Shown: one piece after another, positions 1-11,505 of the stretch | How the letters are laid out: every line of letters begins with the position of its first letter | How positions within the stretch are numbered: the stretch's first letter is position 1 | From: Ancylobacter mangrovi | GTDB lineage: Bacteria > Pseudomonadota > Alphaproteobacteria > Rhizobiales > Xanthobacteraceae | Assembly: GCF_024752355.1 (NCBI RefSeq) | Contig: NZ_JANTHZ010000001.1 | Location: 248,001 to 312,000 of the forward strand | Direction of reading: 5' to 3' | Length of the DNA stretch: 64,000 nucleotides | Notes under the pieces: model-generated | Database searches by the model: none | What the model was told of the DNA's origin: nothing | The model's input: only the letters and a program-made list of their open reading frames with translations | Program-made: the position numbers and the translations under genes

Positions 1-744
1 CTCCGGCTTCTCGCCGGCCATCAGCACCGCCGCCAGCGAGGCGGCCGCCGAGCCCGTGGCCGGGTCCTCGTCGATGCCCATATTGGCGGCGAACATGCGC
101 GCGCGCAGGTCGCCCTCCCCGTCCTCGTCGCGGCAGAACACATAGACCGAGTCCGCCTCGCCGCCGAAGGTGCCGATCAGCCGGCCGGCGCTGGGGCTGA
201 TGCGGGCCAGCGCCGAGCGCGAGGCGAGCGGGATGCACACGAAGGGCACCCCGGCCGAGGCGACGACCGGCTGATAGTCGTCGAAGCCGATGTCGTCGAG
301 GTCGAGGCCCAGCGCCTGGGCGCAGGCCTCACGGCTCATCGGCTCGACATCCACGATCTCCGGCACCCGCGGCACGGTGAAGGTGGCCGAGCCCGCGCGT
401 TCGCCGCGCACGTTCACATGGCAGGGAATGACCCCGACATTCTCCTCCAGCGCGAAATCGGTGCTGGTCTCCACCTCGTCGCGCAGCGCCAGCAGCACCG
501 AGGTGCCCACCGTGGGATGGCCGGCGAAGGGAAGCTCGTGATTGACGGTGAAGATGCGCAGCCGCGCGCGGCTCGCCTCCTCCTCGGGCTTCAGCACGAA
601 CACCGTCTCGGAGAGGTTGAACTCGCGGGCGATGGCCTGCATCTGGTTTCCGTCCAGCCCGTCCGCGTCGAGCACGACGGCGAGCGGGTTGCCCGAAAGG
701 ATCCGGTCCGTAAAGACGTCGAGAATGACGAAACGGCGTGCCAT
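1..744 (-). CDS. PhzF family isomerase/epimerase, 3' end outside window
   Basis: The first 248 codons of a PhzF-like (diaminopimelate-epimerase fold) protein are present, and the reading frame runs off the left edge. The N-terminus (MARRFVILDVFTD, then GNPLAVVLDA) and the late motif DEDPATGSAA are the two family signatures, with the conserved active-site Glu near FNLSETVFV. The ATG at 744 lies 5 bp after the pdxY stop, so the two genes form one leftward transcript. Most genomic PhzF homologues have no assigned substrate. No phenazine biosynthesis genes are seen here, so phenazine synthesis should not be assumed. Confidence 0.88.
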   Translation of the reverse strand, partial: MARRFVILDVFTDRILSGNPLAVVLDADGLDGNQMQAIAREFNLSETVFVLKPEEEASRARLRIFTVNHELPFAGHPTVGTSVLLALRDEVETSTDFALEENVGVIPCHVNVRGERAGSATFTVPRVPEIVDVEPMSREACAQALGLDLDDIGFDDYQPVVASAGVPFVCIPLASRSALARISPSAGRLIGTFGGEADSVYVFCRDEDGEGDLRARMFAANMGIDEDPATGSAAASLAAVLMAGEKPE

Positions 745-749
745 GGCGC

Positions 750-1598
750 TCAAAGCTTCTCCGGTGTGAAGACGCGCGAGGGCGTCACGAATTCGTCCTG
801 CGCCGCCACGGTCAGGATCTCCCGCGAACCGGCGGCCGCGGTGCGGGCAAGCAAGCCATAGGCCGAGGAGGCGGCCTTGGAGAGCGCCTCGGCGGTGGAA
901 TGGGTGCTCTTCCAGTGCACGAAGAACAGCGCGGCGATGGCGTCGCCCGCACCGTTGACCGAGATGTCAAGCTTGGGCGTGCGCACGCGGAAGGCCCCGT
1001 CCGGGCCGGACGCCATCAGGTCGATCGCGTCGGCCGGGGTATCCTCCGTGTGCAGGCTGGTCACCATGATGACGCGCGGCCCCGTGGCGTGCACCGCCGC
1101 GCAGGCGGCCCGCGCATCGGCCAGCGTGGTCGTCGTCTGGCCGGAGAGATAGTCGAGTTCGAACTGGTTCGGCGTGATCAGGTCCGCCGCCGGCACCGCC
1201 CGCTCGCGCATGAATTCGGGGATGCCGGGCCGCACGAAGATGCCGCGCCCGACGTCGCCGATCACCGGGTCGCAGCAGTAATGCGCGGCGGCGTTGGCCG
1301 CCTTCACCCGCCCGACCGTGTCGAGGATGGCGTCGCCGATATCGGCCGCGCCCATGTAGCCCGAGAGCACGCCGTCGCAGCGCGGCAGCACGTTCCGGTC
1401 CTCCATGCCGCCGACCAGCTCGCGGATCAGCTCGCCGCCGAACACCTCGCCGCGCCAGGCGCCGTAGCCGGGGTGGTTCGAGAACTGCACGGTGTGGATG
1501 CCCCACACCTCGTGGCCGAGCCGCTGCATGGGGAACATGGCGGAGGCGTTGCCGACATGACCATAGGCAACCCAGCTCTGTATCGACAGGATGTTCAT
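750..1598 (-). CDS. pdxY: Pyridoxal kinase PdxY
   Basis: The 282-aa product belongs to the ribokinase-like pyridoxal kinase family, which uses ATP to phosphorylate pyridoxal to pyridoxal 5'-phosphate in the cytoplasmic B6 salvage pathway. The N-terminus ([17 protein letters not shown]) is the substrate-binding strand of PdxY/Pdx[10 protein letters not shown] and the GAGD anion-hole/catalytic motif at about residue 216 follow at the usual spacing, and length is normal for the family. It is first in a two-gene leftward unit with the phzF-like gene. PdxK is the alternative name; the protein resembles the PdxY branch more. Confidence 0.93.
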   Translation of the reverse strand: MNILSIQSWVAYGHVGNASAMFPMQRLGHEVWGIHTVQFSNHPGYGAWRGEVFGGELIRELVGGMEDRNVLPRCDGVLSGYMGAADIGDAILDTVGRVKAANAAAHYCCDPVIGDVGRGIFVRPGIPEFMRERAVPAADLITPNQFELDYLSGQTTTTLADARAACAAVHATGPRVIMVTSLHTEDTPADAIDLMASGPDGAFRVRTPKLDISVNGAGDAIAALFFVHWKSTHSTAEALSKAASSAYGLLARTAAAGSREILTVAAQDEFVTPSRVFTPEKL

Positions 1599-1807
1599 AT
1601 GCGCGCGCCCCGACCGGTTGGAACGATCCGCGCTTATCGTGCGCGACGCAAGGGCTCAAACGAAAATCGGTGAGCAAACCCATAATGTTGACGCATGTGT
1701 CCCCGCTGCCCGCGCCGCATCCGGCCGGTTCGCCGCCAGCGCGCGCTCCTGCGCCCCTTGCCCGGCACCCCTTGCCCGGCGTCCCGGCCCATGCCACAGG
1801 CAGGGCC

Positions 1808-3076
1808 ATGACCGAGATGCTCTCCGCCGCCGCCCTCGCCCACGCCGTGCGCGCCGGGCGCCTCACCCCCGCCGACATCGCCGAACGCTGCGCCGAGACG
1901 ATCCGCGCGCAGGAGCCGCAGGTGCGCGCCTTCGCCACGCTCGACCTCGACGGCATGCTCGCCCGCTCGCGCGAGGCGGGGCTCGCCGAGCGCCCGCTCG
2001 CCGGCCTGCCAATCGGCATCAAGGATGTGCTCGACACGGCCGCGCTGCCGACCGAGCGGGGCTCGCCGCTCTATGCCGGCTACCTCCCGGCCACCGACGC
2101 GGCGGTCGTGCGCATGGCGCTGCGGGCCGGCGCGGTGATGGCGGGCAAGATGGCGACCACCGAATTCGCCTTCATGAAGCCGGCTGCCACGCGCAACCCG
2201 CGCCGCCACGCCCACACGCCGGGAGGCTCCTCGGCGGGATCGGCGGCGGCGGTCGCGGCGGGCATGCTGCCGCTCGCACTCGGCACGCAGACCGCCGGCT
2301 CGGTGATCCGCCCGGCCTCCTTCTGTGGGGTCACCGGCTACAAGCCGTCCTTCAAGCTGATCCCGGTGCTGGGCCTCAAGGTGTTTGCCTGGTCGCTCGA
2401 CACGATCGGCCTGTTCGGCGCCCATGTCGGCGACGTCGCCTTCGCGGCCGCGGCGATGACCGGGCGCGACCTGCAGCCGGACGAGGAGAGCGAGGCGCCC
2501 CATTTCGCGCTGGCGAAGACCGCGCGCGCCGACCAGGCCTCGCCCGACGCCCACGCCGCGCTGGAGGCCGCCGCCGAGGCGGCGCGCAAGGCGGGCGCGC
2601 GCGTCACCGAGATCGAGCTGCCGCCGGAGATCGAGGCGAGCGACGAGGCGCAGGGCGTGATCCAGTCCTACGAGGCCGCTCTGGCCTTCGCGGACGAATG
2701 GGACCGGCATCGCGAGCAGCTCTCGGACATGCTCGCCGCCTATCTCGCCGACGGGATGACCATCGCGCCGGAAACCTACGACGCCGCCCGCCGCACCGCC
2801 CGGCGCGGGCGCCACGCGCTGGCGGACCTGTTCGCCGGGTATGACGCGCTCCTCACCTTCTCCGCTCCGGGCGAAGCACCGGAAGGCCACGCCAGCACCG
2901 GCTCGCCGATGTTCAACAGGCTGTGGACGCTGAGCGGCGCTCCTTGCGTGAACGTCGCCGGCCTCACCGGGGCGAGCGGGCTGCCGATGGGCGTCCAGGT
3001 TGTAGGCCGCTTCGGTCGCGACAAGGCGACGCTTGGCGCCGCGCGGTTTCTGGAGCGGGCGATTGCCGCTGCGTGA
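1808..3076 (+). CDS. Amidase (amidase signature family)
   Basis: The 422-aa protein is of the amidase signature family, hydrolases of C-N amide bonds. The Ser-cisSer-Lys triad is readable: Lys72 in IKDVLDT, Ser141 in GGSSAGS (139-145) and nucleophile Ser165 in QTAGSVIRPA, with spacings matching characterised amidases. The ATG at 1808 is preferred because the upstream in-frame GTG at 1670 would add 46 Pro/Ala-rich residues unlike the family. No GatB or GatC lies beside it and the length is short for GatA, so a stand-alone amidase is more likely than a Glu-tRNA amidotransferase subunit. Substrate unknown. Confidence 0.85.
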   Translation: MTEMLSAAALAHAVRAGRLTPADIAERCAETIRAQEPQVRAFATLDLDGMLARSREAGLAERPLAGLPIGIKDVLDTAALPTERGSPLYAGYLPATDAAVVRMALRAGAVMAGKMATTEFAFMKPAATRNPRRHAHTPGGSSAGSAAAVAAGMLPLALGTQTAGSVIRPASFCGVTGYKPSFKLIPVLGLKVFAWSLDTIGLFGAHVGDVAFAAAAMTGRDLQPDEESEAPHFALAKTARADQASPDAHAALEAAAEAARKAGARVTEIELPPEIEASDEAQGVIQSYEAALAFADEWDRHREQLSDMLAAYLADGMTIAPETYDAARRTARRGRHALADLFAGYDALLTFSAPGEAPEGHASTGSPMFNRLWTLSGAPCVNVAGLTGASGLPMGVQVVGRFGRDKATLGAARFLERAIAAA

Positions 3077-3138
3077 CGCAGTAACGTTCCCAACGAATAC
3101 AGATAAAGACGTAAGGTAATACCAATTTCATCTCCTCC

Positions 3139-3209
3139 CTTGACTAGCGACAATTTACTAAGGATTGTCGTCGAATAGTTGGGCGTTTTCCTTTGGGGGA
3201 GAGAGCCAG
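3139..3209 (+). promoter_or_regulatory. Candidate promoter and RBS of the Omp25-like gene
   Basis: The 133-bp gap after the amidase is AT-richer than its surroundings and holds a perfect CTTGAC -35 hexamer at 3139-3144. The -10 about 17 bp on is not a clear match. A GGGAGAG SD sequence sits just before the ATG at 3210, which decides that start over an in-frame codon at 3165. Confidence 0.4.
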
Positions 3210-3986
3210 ATGAGCCTCAAGTCGCTTCTGCTAGGCAGCGTGGCCGGTGCTGCGCTTGCCGTTCCGGCCTTCGCGGCCGATATGTCCTACCCCGTCAAGG
3301 CTCCGCCGCCGATCGTGGCCGTTCCGGTGTTCACCTGGACCGGCTTCTATCTCGGCGCGAACGTCGGTTACGGGTGGGGTGACGGTTCCGCGCCCTGGGA
3401 CCGTTACTTCAATTATTACTACGGGGGCTGGGACGGTTACAGCTACACGGGTGGCGTCGATCCGGAAGGTTGGTTCGGCGGCTTCCAGCTCGGCTACAAC
3501 TACCAGTTCATCAACAACGTCGTGCTGGGCGTCGAGGCCGATTTCGATTTCGGCTCGCTCGACGACAAGCTGAACTATTACGCCTACGCCACCGCACCCG
3601 GCGTTCTCGCCGAGAGCTACGGGTCGGTCCGGACCAAGATCGAGGCCTTCGGCACCATCCGTGCCCGCCTCGGCTACGCGATGGACCGCTTCCTGCCCTA
3701 CGTCACCGGCGGTCTCGCCTGGGGCAACGTCAAAGCCTCCGGGGATGTGAGCAACTACATCAACGGCGTCTACCAGCCGGGTCTGTCGGGTTCCGCGTCC
3801 AGCAGCGACACGCTGTGGGGCTGGACGGTGGGTGCCGGCCTCGAATACGCCTTCACCGACAACTGGACGGCGAAGATCGAATATCTCTACGCCGACCTGG
3901 GCGACATCACCTGGGACGGCTCGTCCAGCACGGACATCGACGCCAAGCTGCAGACCATCAAGGTCGGCGTGAACTACAAGTTCTGA
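3210..3986 (+). CDS. Outer membrane beta-barrel protein, Omp25/Omp31 family
   Basis: The 258-aa protein opens with a classical signal peptide (MSLKSLLLGSVAGAALAVPA, cleavage after AFA) and then the hallmark FTWTGFYLGANVGYGWG of rhizobial Omp25/RopB-type barrels. Alternating aromatic/glycine strands run to a terminal Phe (VGVNYKF), as needed for BAM-dependent assembly. It is predicted to be an eight-stranded porin-like barrel; relatives are abundant surface proteins contributing to envelope stability. It stands alone between the amidase and the convergent LssY-C gene. Codon use is AT-richer than its neighbours in the Tyr/Asn-rich loops. Confidence 0.9.
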   Translation: MSLKSLLLGSVAGAALAVPAFAADMSYPVKAPPPIVAVPVFTWTGFYLGANVGYGWGDGSAPWDRYFNYYYGGWDGYSYTGGVDPEGWFGGFQLGYNYQFINNVVLGVEADFDFGSLDDKLNYYAYATAPGVLAESYGSVRTKIEAFGTIRARLGYAMDRFLPYVTGGLAWGNVKASGDVSNYINGVYQPGLSGSASSSDTLWGWTVGAGLEYAFTDNWTAKIEYLYADLGDITWDGSSSTDIDAKLQTIKVGVNYKF

Positions 3987-4016
3987 GCCGGCGCTGCGGC
4001 GTCACGCGAACGGGAG

Positions 4017-4055
4017 AGCGGGTGACGGCGGCTTCGCCGGCCCGCTCGTCCTTTC
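4017..4055 (+). terminator. Terminator-like hairpin after the porin gene
   Basis: GAGCGGG (4017-4023) pairs with CCCGCTC (4042-4048) around an inner CGGCG/CGCCG stem, followed by a short pyrimidine tract with three T. It lies 30 bp after the porin stop and just before the end of the convergent gene, so it may serve both. Confidence 0.45.
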
Positions 4056-4061
4056 GGCGTC

Positions 4062-4871
4062 TCACTCGACGCCGACAAGATCGGCGACCGCGCTCCATAT
4101 GGCGTCCTTCGCGCCCACGGAGGGCGGCGGCGCGATGATGGTCGCGGGCTTCGGGTTCTTCTCGCCATCGGGCATGAGGCGGGCGAACCAGATCTCGCCA
4201 TCGGTGTAATAGGGATCGCCGCCGCCATTGCGGCCGAACAGGGTCGGGCCGAGCCCGGTCACCTGATAGACGACGCGCACCACGCCGGCAGCCTTCAGGT
4301 CGTCGATCAGCAGGTCGCGCACGGCGTCGACATCCGGACCGATATGATGCGTAACCGCGCCGGTGTCGTGGCTGAGCCCGACGCCGCGATCATAGGTCGC
4401 CGAGCCGAGCCAGACCGGATCGCCCTCCTCGCCCCGCTCCAGCACCTTCCAGAACCGCACATGGTCGCGCCGGTCGGCGCTGCGGCCGACCTCCTTCTCG
4501 AAGGCGAGGTCCTGCTTGCGCCCGTCATAGAAGAGCGGGCTCACCGGCGCCTGCGGGTCCGGGCGGTCGAGCAGCACCGAGCCGACGATGTCAATGCTCG
4601 ACTTGAGCGTCACCGGATCGGCCGGGCGCCATCCGGCCGCGATCATGGCCTGGATCACGTCCTGCTGCCGGCCGACCAGGCCGACGTCGATCGGATCGCC
4701 CGGAATGCCCTGCTTGGTCTCGGTCACCATCGGCAGGTGACGGATGCCGGGCTGGTCCTCGTAATGCGTCCACAGCCGCGGCAGCATCACATAGGCCGCC
4801 GCCGCCCAGACCAGGAACGCGGCCAGGACCCAGTGCCAGATCCGCCGTCTCGTGCCGTGCCGGCTCGTCAC
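4062..4871 (-). CDS. LssY C-terminal domain protein, membrane anchored
   Basis: The 269-aa protein has one N-terminal membrane segment (about residues 12-30, IWHWVLAAFLVWAAAAYVML) and an extracytoplasmic region matching the LssY C-terminal domain. That domain has a conserved run of an RFW motif, WLGSATYDRGV, a THHIGPDVDAVRD block and a hydrophobic end. Biochemical function is unknown; LssY was named from a Legionella secretion locus. It starts at GTG 4871 behind GGGAG, 21 bp after metH stops, so it is probably transcribed from the methionine operon, although no functional link is known. Confidence 0.75.
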   Translation of the reverse strand: MTSRHGTRRRIWHWVLAAFLVWAAAAYVMLPRLWTHYEDQPGIRHLPMVTETKQGIPGDPIDVGLVGRQQDVIQAMIAAGWRPADPVTLKSSIDIVGSVLLDRPDPQAPVSPLFYDGRKQDLAFEKEVGRSADRRDHVRFWKVLERGEEGDPVWLGSATYDRGVGLSHDTGAVTHHIGPDVDAVRDLLIDDLKAAGVVRVVYQVTGLGPTLFGRNGGGDPYYTDGEIWFARLMPDGEKNPKPATIIAPPPSVGAKDAIWSAVADLVGVE

Positions 4872-4892
4872 CGCCCTGCTCCCCGCGCGGCG

Positions 4893-8636
<3,744 letters not shown>

Positions 8637-8652
8637 GACGGAGCACTTTCTT

Positions 8653-8689
8653 CTCCCTCCCCCGAGGGGGGAAGGGTTGGGGTGAGGGG
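8653..8689. repeat. Short G/C-rich palindromic intergenic repeat ([11 protein letters not shown] type)
   Basis: The metF-metH gap contains a pyrimidine run mirrored by a purine run, followed by a GGTTGGGGTGAGGGG tail. Read leftwards it would translate as [11 protein letters not shown], the signature of a dispersed repeat seen between genes in many high-GC Proteobacteria (recalled, not searched). It can form a stem in the metH leader. Only one copy was seen in this window. Confidence 0.55.
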
Positions 8690-8750
8690 CGCCTGCGCGC
8701 ATCGCGTCGGCGATGCTTAGCAGAACACCATCCGGTTTCGTCAGCAGGTT

Positions 8751-9671
8751 TTACGCCGCCGCCTGCCCGGCACCCGCCTCCCGCGGCGGGCGCAGGCCCA
8801 GCAGGTGGCAGATCGCGTAGACGAGGTCGGCGCGGTTGAGCGTATAGAAATGGAATTCGGTGACGCCCCGATCAAGCAGGTCGAACACCTGCTCGGCCGC
8901 CACCGCCGCGGCGATGAGCTTGCGGGTCTCGGGGTCGTTGTCGAGCCCCTCGAACCGCCCCGCCAGCCAGGACGGCATGTAGGTGCCGGTCTTGGTGGCG
9001 AAGTTCACCGCCTGCTTGAAGTTGGTCACCGGCAGGATGCCCGGCACGACCGGCACGTCGATGCCGCGTGCCTGCACCTTGTCGAGGAAGCTGAAGTACA
9101 AGTCGTTATCGAAGAAGCACTGGGTGATGGCGCGGGTGGCGCCGGCATCCACCTTGGCGGCGAGGATGTCGAGATCGGTCTCGAACGACGCGCTCTCGGG
9201 GTGCTTTTCCGGATAGGCCGACACCGAGACCTCGAAATTGGCGACGCGTCGCACGCCGGCGACGAGCTCGGCCGAGCTCGCATAGCCCTGCGGATGCGGC
9301 TCGTAGGCCTGGCCGACGCCGCCCGGCGGGTCGCCGCGCAGCGCCACGATGTGGCGCACGCCCGCCGCCCAGTAGCCGCGCACGACCTCGTCGACCTCGT
9401 CCCGCGAGGCGGAGACGCAGGTCAGATGCGCCGCCGGGGCGAGACGGGTCTCCTTGACGATGCGCTCCACCGTGGCGTGGGTGCGCTCGCGGGTGGAGCC
9501 GCCCGCGCCATAGGTGACGGAGACGAATTTCGGCGCCAGCGGCTCGAGGCGGGTGATGGAGTTCCACAGCGTGGCCTCCATCTCCGGCGTCTTGGGCGGG
9601 AAGAACTCGAACGAGACCGAAATCGGCCGTCCGCCGGCGCGGCGGCTGCGGCGCTCGATATCCGACGACAT
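8751..9671 (-). CDS. metF: 5,10-methylenetetrahydrofolate reductase MetF
   Basis: The 306-aa TIM-barrel flavoprotein reduces 5,10-methylene-THF to 5-methyl-THF, the substrate of MetH encoded next. Family landmarks are SFEFFPPKTPEMEATLW with its catalytic Glu, VSVTYGAGGSTRERT, HLTCVSASRDEV, ALRGDPPGG and the late FHFYTLNRADL block. Length is normal for bacterial MetF. Its ATG overlaps the TGA of the upstream regulator gene (ATGA), which implies translational coupling. metH follows after 114 bp. Confidence 0.96.
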   Translation of the reverse strand: MSSDIERRSRRAGGRPISVSFEFFPPKTPEMEATLWNSITRLEPLAPKFVSVTYGAGGSTRERTHATVERIVKETRLAPAAHLTCVSASRDEVDEVVRGYWAAGVRHIVALRGDPPGGVGQAYEPHPQGYASSAELVAGVRRVANFEVSVSAYPEKHPESASFETDLDILAAKVDAGATRAITQCFFDNDLYFSFLDKVQARGIDVPVVPGILPVTNFKQAVNFATKTGTYMPSWLAGRFEGLDNDPETRKLIAAAVAAEQVFDLLDRGVTEFHFYTLNRADLVYAICHLLGLRPPREAGAGQAAA

Positions 9672-10669
9672 CAGGCGACCTCCTTGTTCTGTTGGGCCTG
9701 CGCCGTGGCGACGCGCGGGTCGCGGGCAAGCCAGAGGGAAACGGTGAGCTTTCCGTCGGCCCGCGGGGCCAGCGAGCGGTGGGACTGCGGCACGAGGCCG
9801 GCCTGGGACAGCCAGCTGTCCATGATCTCGGGCGCGAAGCCGAGCCGGCGATGGGCGTGCTGCTCGCGCAGGAATTCGAGCTCGTGCGGGTCGAAATCGA
9901 CCACCAGCAGCCGGCCGCCGGGCCTCAGCACCCGGGCCGCCTCCTTGAGCGCGCGCGGCGCGTCCTCGAGGAAGTGGAGCACCTGGTGGATGATGACCAC
10001 GTCGAAGGCATCACGCGGCAGAGCGAGATTGTAGATGTCGCCCTGCCGGACGGTGGCGTTGCGCACGCCCGCGCGCTCCAGATTGGCGCGGGCGACGGCG
10101 AGCATGTCGGCGGACAGGTCTATGCCCACCCCGCGCCCGATGCGCGGCGCGAACAGTTCGAGGATGCGCCCCGTACCTGTCCCAAGGTCAAGAAGCGACG
10201 AAATGTCAGCTTCTTGCAGCGAATCCTTGATAGCCTGCTCCACCTCAACCTCGGGCGCGTGCAGGCGCCTGATGGCGTCCCATTCATGGGCATGGGCGCG
10301 GAAATAGTCCTGCGCATGGGCGGCGCGGGCGGCGCGTACCGCCTCCAGCCGCTCGTGGTCGCGCAGCAATATGTCGTCGTCCGGCGCCATCAGCGCCAGC
10401 AGCGCCTCGGCCAGCGGCGCGCCCGGCGCCTCGACGGCGCGGCGGTAGAACACCCAGCTCGCCTCGCGGAAACGCTCGACCAGCCCGGCCTCGGCAAGGA
10501 GCTTGAGATGGCGGGAAATGCGGGGCTGCGACTGGCCCAGGATCTCGGTAAGCTCGGACACGGTCAGTTCCCCCTCGCCGAGCAGGGCGAGCAGGCGCAG
10601 CCGCGTGTCCTCGCCGGCCGCCTTGAGGCCGTCGAGCAGACGCGCGAAACTGAGCGAGGAAACCGACAT
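9671..10669 (-). CDS. ArsR-family regulator fused to a SAM-dependent methyltransferase domain (SahR-like)
   Basis: The 332-aa two-domain protein has an N-terminal winged helix of ArsR type (about residues 1-95: DTRLRLLALLGEGELTVSEL then QPRISRHLKLLAEAGLVER) and a class I methyltransferase domain from about 150 (LLDLGTGTGRILELFAP, GVGIDLSADML, LEDAPRALKEAARVLRPGG). This architecture beside metF and metH matches SahR, an ArsR-type repressor proposed from comparative genomics to sense S-adenosylhomocysteine with the methyltransferase fold. It starts 19 bp from a perfect palindrome that covers its own -10 region, so autoregulation and control of the operon are inferred. Whether it methylates anything is unknown. 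Confidence 0.88.
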   Translation of the reverse strand: MSVSSLSFARLLDGLKAAGEDTRLRLLALLGEGELTVSELTEILGQSQPRISRHLKLLAEAGLVERFREASWVFYRRAVEAPGAPLAEALLALMAPDDDILLRDHERLEAVRAARAAHAQDYFRAHAHEWDAIRRLHAPEVEVEQAIKDSLQEADISSLLDLGTGTGRILELFAPRIGRGVGIDLSADMLAVARANLERAGVRNATVRQGDIYNLALPRDAFDVVIIHQVLHFLEDAPRALKEAARVLRPGGRLLVVDFDPHELEFLREQHAHRRLGFAPEIMDSWLSQAGLVPQSHRSLAPRADGKLTVSLWLARDPRVATAQAQQNKEVA

Positions 10670-10687
10670 TCCGCCTCCAGGAGAGAT

Positions 10688-10703
10688 ATAAAGATATCTT
10701 TAT
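10688..10703. promoter_or_regulatory. Perfect 16-bp palindrome, likely operator of the metF/metH regulator
   Basis: The palindrome ATAAAGATATCTTTAT is fully self-complementary and centred between 10695 and 10696. On the minus strand a possible sigma-70 promoter (TTGCGC at 10725-10720, 17-bp spacer, TAAAGA at 10702-10697) places it over the -10 element, a typical repressor position. It lies between the regulator gene and divergent trmO, so it could serve both directions. Confidence 0.75.
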
Positions 10704-10766
10704 GTCTATTCCGGACGCAGCGCAAGCCGGGCGGCGAAGATCGTGGCGCTGAAGATGAGGACGAAC

Positions 10767-11348
10767 ATGGAGCATGGCAGCGACGCGGCCGGCGGCAACC
10801 GCCCGGAAGGCGCGACGGACACGCCCTCGGCTGGCATAGGCGCATCCGAGTTCGGCGTGCGCCCCGGCGAGATCACCCGCGCCCTGCCCGAACGGCCGGA
10901 CGCCGGGCTTTACTTCATCGGCCGGCTGCGTACGCCCTGGACCGACCGCGCGAGCTGCCCCAAGAACGGGCGCGAGAGCGAGGAGGTCTGCACGGTCGAG
11001 CTCGACCCCGACCTCGTTCCCGCGCTCGACGGGCTCGAGGGCACGACGCATCTGTGGCTGCTCTACTGGATGGACCGCGCCCCGCGCGACCTGCTGGTGC
11101 AGGTGCCGCGCCAATATGGCCGCGGCCGTGGCACTTTCGCGCTACGCAGCCCCGCCCGTCCGAACCCGATCGCCATGAGCGCGGTGCGTCTCGTCGGCAT
11201 GGAAGGGAACCGACTGAGCGTCATCGGACTTGATTGCCTCGATGGGACGCCGCTTCTCGATATCAAGCCCTACTTCGCCTCGACGGATTGCCATCCGGAG
11301 GCCGTGGTGGGCTGGCATTGCGAACGGCGTGAATCTTTCGTTAAGTGA
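10767..11348 (+). CDS. trmO: TrmO (TsaA/YaeB family) tRNA N6-methyladenosine-37 methyltransferase
   Basis: The product belongs to the TsaA/VirR-like family; E. coli TrmO uses SAM to N6-methylate t6A37 in certain tRNAs. Conserved elements are GLYFIGRLRTPWTDR at the start of the fold, LWLLYWMD, the family signature RSPARPNPIAMSAV and LDGTPLLDIKPY. The ATG at 10767 has an AGGA SD six bases upstream; ATG 10755 and GTG 10743 are in frame and possible. About 30 residues before the domain are low complexity. It diverges from the methionine operon and consumes SAM, so shared control through the palindrome is plausible but unproven. Confidence 0.85.
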   Translation: MEHGSDAAGGNRPEGATDTPSAGIGASEFGVRPGEITRALPERPDAGLYFIGRLRTPWTDRASCPKNGRESEEVCTVELDPDLVPALDGLEGTTHLWLLYWMDRAPRDLLVQVPRQYGRGRGTFALRSPARPNPIAMSAVRLVGMEGNRLSVIGLDCLDGTPLLDIKPYFASTDCHPEAVVGWHCERRESFVK

Positions 11349-11505
11349 AGTGTGGCACTGATGCATCTCGACCGCTCGGAACGCAGATTCGCGGGGGCAT
11401 ATGCCCGATGAGGTCCAAGTCTGGTCTTGAACCTGCCTTGATCCTGCGTCATCTCCTCGCGGAAACGCACTCGCGCCAACCGTTCCTGCTTGAAGCTAAG
11501 GCAAG

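Noticed and set aside
1-744. Phenazine biosynthesis
   Set aside because: PhzF-like proteins are common outside phenazine clusters and no other phz genes are present.
1734-1795. Tandem CCCCTTGCCCGGC-like direct repeat before the amidase start
   Set aside because: Two short imperfect copies in GC-rich leader sequence; too small to call an element.
8637-8750. Cobalamin riboswitch upstream of metH
   Set aside because: The gap is only 114 bp, contains a GC repeat and lacks a recognisable B12-box; control by the ArsR-type regulator is the simpler reading.
11349-11505. tRNA or small RNA in the trmO-transpeptidase gap
   Set aside because: No T-loop GTTCRA signature with a cloverleaf, no terminator and no clear stem series were found.
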